From Bacteroidota bacterium (GTDB lineage: Bacteria; Bacteroidota; Bacteroidia; Flavobacteriales; Flavobacteriaceae): a DNA stretch of 38,706 bases. The position numbers and the translations under genes are program-made. Position 1 is the stretch's first letter. Every line of letters begins with the position of its first letter. The stretch is taken from contig CANKLD010000003.1 of assembly GCA_947483095.1 (NCBI GenBank), positions 1 to 38,706 on the forward strand, given 5' to 3'. A model generated the notes under the pieces. The model saw only the letters and a program-made list of their open reading frames with translations. It ran no database searches and was not told the DNA's origin. Below, piece by piece: positions 1 to 9,823 of this stretch.

Positions 1-1
1 G

Positions 2-175
2 ACAAATCTATTCCATAGAATTCATAAATCATACTTAGTAAATCTAAATTACATTCTTAGATTAAATAAATCAGGTTCTTTAGAGGTAGAACTTCATAAT
101 GGAATTAAAATACCGGTTTCATTTAGACAAAAAGAAAACTTCTTAAATGCGTTTAAAGAGAAAATAGAAAAATAA
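2..175 (+). CDS. LytTR-type DNA-binding domain, C-terminal fragment
   Basis: This is the 3' end of a gene that begins before the window; 57 codons are visible before a TAA stop. The visible residues include RIHKSYLVNL and, further on, a GSLEVELHNG stretch and IPVSFRQKENF. This is the typical end of a LytTR domain, in which a beta-rich fold binds DNA and the Ser/Arg-containing end closes the domain. In Bacteroidota such domains usually sit behind a receiver domain and pair with a LytS-like histidine kinase. The N-terminal part is not in view, so a response regulator is likely but not shown. The gene runs convergently towards secDF and shares a terminator hairpin with it. Confidence 0.75.
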   Translation, partial: TNLFHRIHKSYLVNLNYILRLNKSGSLEVELHNGIKIPVSFRQKENFLNAFKEKIEK

Positions 176-193
176 GATTAGTTATTTTAAATA

Positions 194-226
194 AATAAAG
201 CCTCACAAATTGCGAGGCTTTATTTT
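194..226. terminator. Bidirectional intrinsic terminator
   Basis: A perfect 11-bp stem (194-204 with 214-224, sequence AATAAAGCCTC / GAGGCTTTATT) with a 9-base loop lies between the convergent LytTR gene and secDF. It has T-rich sequence on the plus side and A-rich sequence on the other, so it can end transcription from both directions. Confidence 0.8.
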
Positions 227-244
227 ATATTAAACAACTATTAT

Positions 245-3214
245 TTATGAATTGTGTTCCTGTTCAATTCTTTTATGTTCAGCATCAGAAATGGTGTCAA
301 CTAGTACTGGTGTTGCAATAAATAGCGAAGAGTAAGTTCCTACAATTATTCCTATTAACATCGCGAAAATAAATCCTCTGATAGATTCTCCACCAAATAC
401 AAACATAATCAACAATACTAAAATCATTGTTAATGAGGTATTAATTGTTCTTGACATGGTTGAATTAATCGATTGGTTTACAATAGAATTGAAATTACCT
501 TTTGCTTTACCACCTAAATATTCACGAACTCTATCAAATACAATTACCGTATCGTTCATAGAATATCCGATAACTGTTAATATTGCAGCGATAAAATGTT
601 GGTCAATCTCCATTCCAAATGGCATGTATTTCCATAATAATGAATAAATTCCTAGTACGAAAATAACGTCGTGCGCAACAGCTGCAAGAGCTCCAAGAGA
701 ATATTGCCATTTTCTGAAACTTACTACTAAGTATAGACCTACTATTAACATGGCACCGATAACCGCCCAATAGGAATTTGTTTTAATATCATCAGCAACA
801 GTTGGTCCAACTTTAGAAGCTTGTAGAATACCGTATATCTTACCATCATAATTATTTACAAATTTTTCATAAGTAATAGACGCGTCAAAATGTTTTTTCA
901 AGTTGTCATAAAGAATTTTGTTGACCGCTTGATCGGCTTCTGTTCCTGCTTCAGCAACTTTATATTTTGTGGTAATTTTTAATTGGTTGTCTTTTCCGAA
1001 AATTTTGGCTTCCGCACTACCATCAAATGCTTTTACTAATTCTAATTTTACTTCTTCAGCAGAAACTGGTTTTTCAAAACGCACTTGGAATGTTCTTCCT
1101 CCAACGAAGTCAACACCTTGGTTTAAACCATTGGTAGAAAGGGAAATAATACTAACAACAACTACTAAACTTGAAAAGATATAGGTATATTTTTTTACAC
1201 CTAAGAAATCAAAATGGAAGTTTGTAAAGAAGTTTTTAGAGAAACCAGTTACAAAAGTTAATTTATTTCCTTTATTAACGCTCCAATCTAATAGTATTCT
1301 TGTAATAAAAATTGAGGTGAATAATGAGGTTGCAATACCTATTAATAATGTAGTTGCAAATCCTTGAATTGGGCCAGTACCGAAAATTAATAAAACGGCT
1401 CCTGTTAAAACGTGTGTTACGTTAGCATCAACGATTGAACGCATAGCTCCTTTCCAACCGAATGAGGCTTTTATTGCATCATCAATAGTTTTACCTGCTC
1501 TAAGTTCTTCTTTAGCACGCTCATAAATAATAATATTCGCATCAACTGCAGTTCCCATTGTTAAAACGATACCAGCAATTCCTGGCAATGTAAGAACAGC
1601 TCCTAAACTTGCTAAAATACCAAATAAGAACAATAAGTTAATTGCCAAAGCGATGTTAGCATAAAATCCAGATTTACCATAGTAAATCATCATCCAAAGA
1701 GATACAATTAGTAAACCTATAATAGCTGAATTTGTTCCGTTATCTATAGCTTCTTGACCTAAAGATGGACCTACCACCTCTGATTGAACTATTTCAGCGG
1801 CAGCTGGTAATTTACCTGCTCTTAATACGTTAGCTAAATCTTTTGTTTCTGTAACGTCAAATGCCCCTGTAATTTCAGACCTTCCACCAGAAATAGGACC
1901 GCTAGAAACACCTGGTGCAGAATATACTACATCGTCTAATACAATTGCAATATTACTTTTTTGAGTATAAGCTCTTCCGGTTAATTCCTCCCATGTTTTA
2001 GCACCTTGACCACTCATTTGCATGGTAACTGCCGGTTTCCCTAATTGGTCAAAAGTATCTTTAGCATCAGTAACCACTCCACCACTCATTGCCGCTTGAT
2101 TGTCTCTGTTTCCTTTTAAAGCATAAAGCTCAACAGTCTCTATTGATTTTTTTGTTTTGTCGTCAACAATTGATGAAGGTTTTCCCCAAACAAATTTTGC
2201 ATAACGTTTATCTGATGGTAGTAATATTCTAATATCCTGACGTTTAAAATAACTGTTAATTGTAGCAGTATCTTTAGGTTCAACTACTCCTAAAACTGGC
2301 CCACCTCCTTGCGATACAAATTTATCCAATAGAGGATTGCTTCCTTTTTTATCGGTAACAGTATCTTTTACTTTGTCAGTCAATAAAGTATCAATTCCTG
2401 TTTTAGCAGTTTCTTTTAATTTAATAGGATTTTTTTCAGTTAATTTCAAAGCGTTGTTAGTAGCCATCAAGAAATTACCCAATTCATCAATTTTGTAAGT
2501 TTCCCAAAATTGTAATTGAGCTGTACTTGATAATAATTTTTTAGCACGATCTACATCTTTTGCACCAGGAAGTTCTACTAAAATTCTACCAGATTCCCCT
2601 ATTTTTTGAATGTTAGGTTGGGTAACTCCAAATTGATCTACCCGTTTTCTCAATACTTCAAAAGCACTTTCAATTGACTCATCAACTTTTCTTCTGATTA
2701 CTTTCTTAACCTCATCATCTGTTTTTTTGAAGTTCACTTCGTCTCCTAATATTTTGTTTGCAAAAACATCTGGAGAAGATAATTTTATTTTTCCATCGGC
2801 AGCTTTTTCAAACTCAGCAAAAAATACGTCTAAATAATCTTGATTACCTTGTCTATTTTTTGAAGCTTCAGCTAAAGCTTGGTTAAAAACTGGATTTTTT
2901 GAATTATTAGATAATCCTTTAATGATATCTTTGACTGAAATTTGAAGCTGTACGTTAATACCACCTTCTAAGTCTAATCCTTTATTGATTTTTTTATCCT
3001 TTATTTCATTGTAGGTAAAATCTGTAAATCCAAGATTAAATACTTTTTCTTTTCCGATAGAATCTAAGTATTTGAATTCTTTCTCAGAATTACCATTTGC
3101 AAACGTTTTGGCATCACTTTCTATTTTGTGGGAAACAAAAGTGAATGAAAGTTGGTAAATACTCACCAATGCAAATAAAATTGCGAAAAATTTAATAAGT
3201 CCTCTATTCTGCAT
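245..3214 (-). CDS. secDF: SecDF fused protein translocase subunit
   Basis: This 989-residue protein joins SecD and SecF, the accessory subunits of the Sec translocon. They use the proton-motive force to pull secreted proteins across the inner membrane. An N-terminal membrane segment (about 8-28) is followed by the SecD motif GLDLEGG (79-85) and a large periplasmic region that contains VLRKRVDQFGV. The SecD membrane bundle carries AVDANIIIYER (about 555-565). SecF starts with a new GVDFVGG motif near residue 701 and ends with a membrane bundle carrying NDTVIVFDRVRE (about 886-897). SecDF fusion is normal in Bacteroidota. The gene stands alone, with mdh upstream on the same strand behind its own terminator. 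The start is the only ATG before the first membrane segment. Confidence 0.97.
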   Translation of the reverse strand: MQNRGLIKFFAILFALVSIYQLSFTFVSHKIESDAKTFANGNSEKEFKYLDSIGKEKVFNLGFTDFTYNEIKDKKINKGLDLEGGINVQLQISVKDIIKGLSNNSKNPVFNQALAEASKNRQGNQDYLDVFFAEFEKAADGKIKLSSPDVFANKILGDEVNFKKTDDEVKKVIRRKVDESIESAFEVLRKRVDQFGVTQPNIQKIGESGRILVELPGAKDVDRAKKLLSSTAQLQFWETYKIDELGNFLMATNNALKLTEKNPIKLKETAKTGIDTLLTDKVKDTVTDKKGSNPLLDKFVSQGGGPVLGVVEPKDTATINSYFKRQDIRILLPSDKRYAKFVWGKPSSIVDDKTKKSIETVELYALKGNRDNQAAMSGGVVTDAKDTFDQLGKPAVTMQMSGQGAKTWEELTGRAYTQKSNIAIVLDDVVYSAPGVSSGPISGGRSEITGAFDVTETKDLANVLRAGKLPAAAEIVQSEVVGPSLGQEAIDNGTNSAIIGLLIVSLWMMIYYGKSGFYANIALAINLLFLFGILASLGAVLTLPGIAGIVLTMGTAVDANIIIYERAKEELRAGKTIDDAIKASFGWKGAMRSIVDANVTHVLTGAVLLIFGTGPIQGFATTLLIGIATSLFTSIFITRILLDWSVNKGNKLTFVTGFSKNFFTNFHFDFLGVKKYTYIFSSLVVVVSIISLSTNGLNQGVDFVGGRTFQVRFEKPVSAEEVKLELVKAFDGSAEAKIFGKDNQLKITTKYKVAEAGTEADQAVNKILYDNLKKHFDASITYEKFVNNYDGKIYGILQASKVGPTVADDIKTNSYWAVIGAMLIVGLYLVVSFRKWQYSLGALAAVAHDVIFVLGIYSLLWKYMPFGMEIDQHFIAAILTVIGYSMNDTVIVFDRVREYLGGKAKGNFNSIVNQSINSTMSRTINTSLTMILVLLIMFVFGGESIRGFIFAMLIGIIVGTYSSLFIATPVLVDTISDAEHKRIEQEHNS

Positions 3215-3388
3215 TATTACTATAGTTAATTAATTTTTATTCTATTATTATTTATAAAATTGTTAAAAATAAATAAAATTTTAAATATTTTGAACAAAAT
3301 ACAAGTTCTTTATCTAATCTCATTATTTTTTAGCAGACAAATATATAATACTCCTAGAGATTAACCAATTTATTTATAGATTAATATC

Positions 3389-3416
3389 AAAAAAAAGACT
3401 GCATTTTTGCAGTCTT
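3389..3416 (-). terminator. Intrinsic terminator of mdh
   Basis: An 8-bp stem, AAGACTGC / GCAGTCTT (3395-3402 with 3409-3416), has a 6-base loop. Read on the minus strand it runs directly into a T tract (the A run at 3389-3396). It lies just after the mdh stop codon. Confidence 0.85.
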
Positions 3417-3437
3417 CTTTATAAGTTGAGTTATAAT

Positions 3438-4373
3438 TTATGCTAAAACAGATTTTAAATCCGAATTCATGTTACGAACTGCATCGGCACTTTTTGCAAA
3501 TAGGGCTTTTTCAGACTCGTTTAATTTGATGTCTAAAATTTCCTCCACACCATTTTTCCCAATGATACAAGGTACTCCAATACAGATATCATTTTGCCCA
3601 TATTCCCCTTCTAAAAATACGGAACAGGCAATCATTTTTCTTTGATTATTTAAAATACTATCTACTAAATACGCTACTGAAGCTCCTGGAGCATACCAAG
3701 CTGAAGTTCCTAAAAGGCCAGTTAATGTAGCACCACCAACCATAGTTGCCGCGGCTACTTTTTCTAACTCTTCAGAAGATAAAAATTCAGAAACTGGAAT
3801 ACCATTATAGGATGCTAAACGAGTCAACGGAATCATAGTTGTATCACCGTGACCACCAATAACCATTGCAGAAATATCATTTGAAGGCGTATTCAAAGCT
3901 TGTGATAAATAATATCTAAAACGAGAACTGTCTAAAGCTCCACCCATTCCAATTATTCTATTTTTTGGCAAACCTGTAGCTTTTAAAGCTAAATACGTCA
4001 TTGTATCCATTGGGTTTGAAACCACAACAACTATAGTATTTGGAGAAAATTTCAATACATTATCTACTACTGTTTTTACAATTCCAGCATTAATCCCAAT
4101 TAATTCTTCACGAGTCATTCCTGGTTTTCTTGGAATTCCTGAAGTAATTACTACAACGTCACTATCCGAAGTTTTCGAATAATCATTTGTAACTCCCGAA
4201 ACTCTTGTATTAAACCCTGTATTAGTAGCACATTGCATGATATCCATGGCTTTACCCTCAGCAAAACCTTCTTTAATATCTAATAATACTACTTCACTGG
4301 CAATTCCTCTGTATGAAATTGCGTCTGCGCAAGATGCTCCCACATTCCCTGCTCCAACTATTGTAACTTTCAT
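3438..4373 (-). CDS. mdh: Malate dehydrogenase
   Basis: This NAD-dependent malate dehydrogenase converts malate to oxaloacetate in the TCA cycle. The start chosen is the ATG at 4371-4373, giving 311 residues. It begins directly with the Rossmann motif VTIVGAGNVGAS, whereas the longer frame adds 14 residues that run into the preceding gene. An Asp at the end of beta-2 (VVLLDIKEG) fits NAD preference. IPRKPGMTRE is the mobile substrate loop with its arginines, and the catalytic His lies in GGHGDTT near residue 174. The length matches the lactate-dehydrogenase-like MDH type common in Bacteroidota. It lies 19 bases behind an exported protein gene and may be co-transcribed with it and gyrB. It is followed by a clear terminator. 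Confidence 0.96.
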   Translation of the reverse strand: MKVTIVGAGNVGASCADAISYRGIASEVVLLDIKEGFAEGKAMDIMQCATNTGFNTRVSGVTNDYSKTSDSDVVVITSGIPRKPGMTREELIGINAGIVKTVVDNVLKFSPNTIVVVVSNPMDTMTYLALKATGLPKNRIIGMGGALDSSRFRYYLSQALNTPSNDISAMVIGGHGDTTMIPLTRLASYNGIPVSEFLSSEELEKVAAATMVGGATLTGLLGTSAWYAPGASVAYLVDSILNNQRKMIACSVFLEGEYGQNDICIGVPCIIGKNGVEEILDIKLNESEKALFAKSADAVRNMNSDLKSVLA

Positions 4374-4392
4374 TTTTATTGTTTTATATTTA

Positions 4393-5394
4393 TTAAAATT
4401 CGTATTGTACTGCAAAATTTGAATTTACAAATTTACCAAAAGCCAAGGTAGATTGTAAAAAAACTTTGTTAATTTTATATCTACAAGAAACTTCCCCTAA
4501 ATAGTTAGTTTTGGTTTTGTAAATATCTTTGATCTTTTCATTGAAAATATATTGAAATGGAATTGCTTGTCCAGGAGGCACATCTCCTATAAATTTATAT
4601 TTTATATCGCTTTTATTTACGATTATTCCACCCATAATTTCAAACCTTTTGAACTCTTTAGAAACATTAAATTGAAATTGCCAAGTAGCTACTAATCCAT
4701 TTATTTCGTTAATTCCTAATTCAAGACCATCATTAGAAACTGGTGGAATAAAATCAAAACTAATATTCTCATTTGAAAAACAAACTAAACTAGATATGTT
4801 TATTTTTTTTTGAGTTAAATATTCGAAATATTGATCGATATTATGCTTAATTCCATAACCATAAACTTGATAATTTCCGCTTTTTAATTTTATAACTGGA
4901 GAATATTTTAAAATTAATTCTGTTCCATACCAAAGTGCTACCGAACCTGTTAAATGAGAATAATAAATTACATCCAAATTAACGCCTTGAGGTGTTTTCA
5001 GAGTTACTTGGTTTGAACCTAAAGAACCAACCAAATTAACCTGTTGATTGCTACCTAAAGCCGATGGTACAGTTGCAGTTGAAACTGGTACAGAATTAAC
5101 ATCAAAAATACTAAAAAATTTAAAATCGGAATTTTTAATTATAAACTCTCTATCTGACTTAGGTACAAAAAAAATATTATTATTAAATCCTAAAGTTACC
5201 TTCCATAATTTTCGTTTTTTAGCAGAAGTTACCCAACCAGAAGAAGCTTGATATATTGAAGCATCTGAAGCTGGTGTAATATACTTATCACAATAAAAAA
5301 CAGCATCATCTAATAATTTACCGATATCTGCAAATTCTGATTGAGAAAACGAAATGTTTGAAATTAATAAAAATAGAAAAACTAACTTTTTCAT
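4393..5394 (-). CDS. Exported protein of unknown function (DUF6588-like)
   Basis: A 333-residue protein begins with a typical signal peptide (MKKLVFLFLLISNISFSQ, cleavage likely before Q or S). The start is taken as the ATG at 5392-5394; a TTG just before it is less likely. The mature part opens with a short helix (FADIGKLLDDAVFYCDKYI), then a segment mentioning SGWVTSAKKRKLWKVTLGF. After this come alternating beta-strand-like stretches ending in an aromatic residue (FAVQYEF), as outer-membrane barrels do. This layout resembles Bacteroidota exported proteins of the DUF6588 type, recalled from memory and not checked. The job is unknown; an outer-membrane barrel is an inference. The gene starts 3 bases after the gyrB stop codon, so the two are probably transcribed together. 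Confidence 0.7.
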   Translation of the reverse strand: MKKLVFLFLLISNISFSQSEFADIGKLLDDAVFYCDKYITPASDASIYQASSGWVTSAKKRKLWKVTLGFNNNIFFVPKSDREFIIKNSDFKFFSIFDVNSVPVSTATVPSALGSNQQVNLVGSLGSNQVTLKTPQGVNLDVIYYSHLTGSVALWYGTELILKYSPVIKLKSGNYQVYGYGIKHNIDQYFEYLTQKKINISSLVCFSNENISFDFIPPVSNDGLELGINEINGLVATWQFQFNVSKEFKRFEIMGGIIVNKSDIKYKFIGDVPPGQAIPFQYIFNEKIKDIYKTKTNYLGEVSCRYKINKVFLQSTLAFGKFVNSNFAVQYEF

Positions 5395-5397
5395 CAA

Positions 5398-7422
<2,025 letters not shown>

Positions 7423-7478
7423 TTAGTAGTGTAAGTTATTAACATTTATCGGTTAATTACTCCTCGTCGTTAAACAAT

Positions 7479-7505
7479 AAAAAACGCTTACTAAAAGTAA
7501 GCGCT
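7479..7505 (-). terminator. Intrinsic terminator of asnB
   Basis: A 7-bp stem, CGCTTAC / GTAAGCG (7485-7491 with 7497-7503), has a 5-base loop. On the minus strand a T tract follows (A run at 7479-7484). It lies about 30 bases after the asnB stop codon. Confidence 0.8.
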
Positions 7506-7534
7506 CTTGAAACAAATAGAAATAAAAAAACTAA

Positions 7535-9151
7535 CTAAATTACAACATTTGTTTTTGCTATATCGGTATCCGCTTTCACGTGAGCAGCATTAGCTCTCCC
7601 GCTTGGATCTTGGTTTTCTTGCCATTTTGGAATCCATTTTCTAACGGTTTGCGCGGCACTTGCTTGTGGATAATATTTATGGAAAATAGTTCGGTAGAAA
7701 TAGGCTTCTTTGGTTGTTGGCGTATTATATGAAAATAACGAACTCGCAGCCTCCAATTCTTCATCGGTAACTTTTGACGAACAATAATCAATTAATTGAT
7801 CAATCCAGTTGTATCCTACCCCATCTGAAAATTGCTCTTTTTGCCTCCACAAAACTTCAGCTGGTAAATATGGATTATCGGGTGTGTCAAATGCTTTTCT
7901 TAGAATGTATTTTTCTTTTCCTTCATAGGTTTTTGGTTGTTTTTCTTCGGCTTTGATTAACATTGCAACATCCAAAAACTCTTTGTCTAAAAAAGGAACT
8001 CTCGCTTCTAACCCGTGCGCCATTGTAGATTTATCCGCTCTTAATAAATCGGCAGTGAATAATTTTTGAACTCTTTCAATGGTTTCTTTTTGAAAATCTA
8101 CCGTTGAGGGTGCGTTTCTAAAATACAGATACCCTCCAAAAATTTCATCGGCACCTTCGCCAGACAAAACCACTTTTATTCCCAAATCAGTGATTGCTTT
8201 GGACAAGAAATACATTGGCGTACTGGCACGAATTGAAGTCACATCATACGTTTCTAAATGCCAAACCAACTTGTCTAAAATTTCAATTCCTTGCTCAATT
8301 GTAAAATGGATTTCGTGGTGTTCTGTTCCTAAATATTCAGCCACTTTTCGAGCTGCCATTGCATCTGGCGCATTTTCATCTAAACCTATTGAAAAAGAAT
8401 GTAATTTTTTACCGCTTTCTGCTAATAATCTAGAAGCTATTGCAGATGTTAATGACGAGTCCAAACCTCCTGAAAGTAATACTCCAATTGGCACATCACT
8501 CATTAATCTTTTGCGAGTGGCTTCTGTTAATGAAGTTCTGATCAAATCCAAATCCAATTCGTGATCTGCTTTTAAATAATCTTCATATTCTGGATTGTAA
8601 TATTTTACAAATCCTGTTTTTTCTGTGTAGTAATGTCCTGGGGGAAATGTTGAAAATGTTTTGCATTGATCTGCAATTGGTTTCATTTCAGATGAAAAAT
8701 AGGTACGACCTCTTTCGTCCAAACCATAATACAAAGGCTTTACGCCCATTGGATCACGACCAGCGATATAATCATCGCCATCTACAATTACAAATGCCCA
8801 ATCTCCATCCAACATATTGCAAAAATCATATCCAAATTCTTCATATAAATGTACGATAACTTCCGAATCTGATTTGGTTCTGAAAGTATGGTGTTTCAAA
8901 ATCCCATCTCTTAATTCTTGGTGGTTGTAAACCTCACCATTGTGAACCATCCAAGCGGTTTTTGAACCTTGAATAGGTTGTCTTCCTGAATGTAAGTCTA
9001 TAATTGATAAACGTTCGTGGCTCAAAATATGTCCGTTTTCTGTTACATGCAAATCGCTTTCATCAGGTCCGCGATGTGACATTCTTTTAGAAAGTTTTTT
9101 TACTAATTCTTCTTCTTTTCCTTTTCCGATAATGGCTAAAATTCCACACAT
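7535..9151 (-). CDS. asnB: Asparagine synthase (glutamine-hydrolysing)
   Basis: AsnB makes asparagine from aspartate, glutamine and ATP. The N-terminal glutaminase domain starts MCGILAIIG, with catalytic Cys2 exposed after Met removal. It continues with MSHRGPDESD, HNGEVYNHQELR and DGDWAFVI. The synthetase domain has the ATP pyrophosphatase loop SGGLDSS near residue 228, then VLSGEGADEIFGGY and HGLEARVPFLDKEFL. The 538-residue length is slightly below the E. coli enzyme (554), and no domain is missing. The gene is monocistronic in appearance: it has its own terminator and 164 bases of non-coding DNA upstream. Amidotransferases of glycan loci (WbpS/AsnB type) share this fold, but the strong AsnB signature and housekeeping context favour asparagine synthesis. 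Confidence 0.94.
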   Translation of the reverse strand: MCGILAIIGKGKEEELVKKLSKRMSHRGPDESDLHVTENGHILSHERLSIIDLHSGRQPIQGSKTAWMVHNGEVYNHQELRDGILKHHTFRTKSDSEVIVHLYEEFGYDFCNMLDGDWAFVIVDGDDYIAGRDPMGVKPLYYGLDERGRTYFSSEMKPIADQCKTFSTFPPGHYYTEKTGFVKYYNPEYEDYLKADHELDLDLIRTSLTEATRKRLMSDVPIGVLLSGGLDSSLTSAIASRLLAESGKKLHSFSIGLDENAPDAMAARKVAEYLGTEHHEIHFTIEQGIEILDKLVWHLETYDVTSIRASTPMYFLSKAITDLGIKVVLSGEGADEIFGGYLYFRNAPSTVDFQKETIERVQKLFTADLLRADKSTMAHGLEARVPFLDKEFLDVAMLIKAEEKQPKTYEGKEKYILRKAFDTPDNPYLPAEVLWRQKEQFSDGVGYNWIDQLIDYCSSKVTDEELEAASSLFSYNTPTTKEAYFYRTIFHKYYPQASAAQTVRKWIPKWQENQDPSGRANAAHVKADTDIAKTNVVI

Positions 9152-9315
9152 AATATTATATTTTTCTTTTGCAAAAATGACTATTATGTTTTATATTCAA
9201 AATCATATAGAATTATTTAGTTACAATTATAAACAAAAGTGTTTTATTTAATATAAATATGAAAGTAAAAATAGATTTTACTTATAAATGAAGTTATAAA
9301 TCGCAATAATTGAGA

Positions 9316-9765
9316 TCACGAAATGCTATCAATATGGTATTTGGTTTCATTAATTTCAAACTCAAAACCCACTTTATTTCCTATTAATTTGGTTCCCAAC
9401 GGCGATTGTGGCGATAAAGCAATAATATTTACTTGTTCGATATTGATTTTTGTGAGTGCCAAACTCACATAAAGATAGATTCCATTGGCTTGAACCAAAC
9501 TTCCCAAAGCAATTGTGGTATGCAATAAAGAAGAATCTATTTTATCTAAAACTGCTTTTTGGTCTAAAACTTCTTTGAGTTTGTAATTTAGTTTTTCCTG
9601 TTCTATATGCATCATCGACAAAGCGGTTTCGTGTTTGTCGCCTGCAGATCCTTTGGCATCATTCTTCGAATCTTCAGTCAAAGCCAAAATCATGTCCCGA
9701 AAAATATCTATTTTGTCTTGAACTTGTTGGGTATAATGCTGATGGATTTTTTGTTTGAAAGTCAT
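9316..9765 (-). CDS. GreA/GreB-like transcription factor family protein
   Basis: A 149-residue cytoplasmic protein. The N-terminal half is a charged helical region (about 1-80) that looks like an antiparallel coiled coil with GSAGDKHET at its tip. The C-terminal half contains SPQSPLGTKLIGNKVGFEF (about 118-136), which closely resembles the SPLGRALLGKKVGDEV stretch of the GreA FKBP-like domain. Gre factors enter the RNA polymerase channel and stimulate transcript cleavage. The acidic tip residues of classical GreA (an Asp and a Glu) are only partly matched, so cleavage activity is not assured. Relatives in Flavobacteriia are sometimes labelled 3-oxoacyl-ACP synthase in databases; nothing here supports that. 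It stands alone behind the barrel gene. Confidence 0.75.
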   Translation of the reverse strand: MTFKQKIHQHYTQQVQDKIDIFRDMILALTEDSKNDAKGSAGDKHETALSMMHIEQEKLNYKLKEVLDQKAVLDKIDSSLLHTTIALGSLVQANGIYLYVSLALTKINIEQVNIIALSPQSPLGTKLIGNKVGFEFEINETKYHIDSIS

Positions 9766-9777
9766 AATGAAAAATTA

Positions 9778-9816
9778 ACCACAAAAGGCACAAAAATAAT
9801 ATAAGTCTTTTGTGGT
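9778..9816 (-). terminator. Hairpin after the barrel gene, CACAAAAGGCACAAAA-type repeat
   Basis: A perfect 10-bp inverted repeat, ACCACAAAAG (9778-9787) and CTTTTGTGGT (9807-9816), has a 19-base A/T-rich loop. On the minus strand it lies 7 bases after the barrel stop codon and is followed by TTAATTTTTC. It ends 12 bases before the GreA-like ATG. It could act as a terminator. The plus-strand text CCACAAAAGGCACAAAA also resembles a short interspersed repeat common in Flavobacterium (from memory). Confidence 0.6.
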
Positions 9817-9823
9817 AAAAAAA

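Noticed and set aside
245..3214. Possible artificial fusion of secD and secF
   Set aside because: SecDF fusion is normal in Bacteroidota and the join is smooth.
7535..9151. Possible truncation or frameshift of asnB (538 versus 554 residues)
   Set aside because: All domain motifs are present in one frame and the end looks natural; family length varies.
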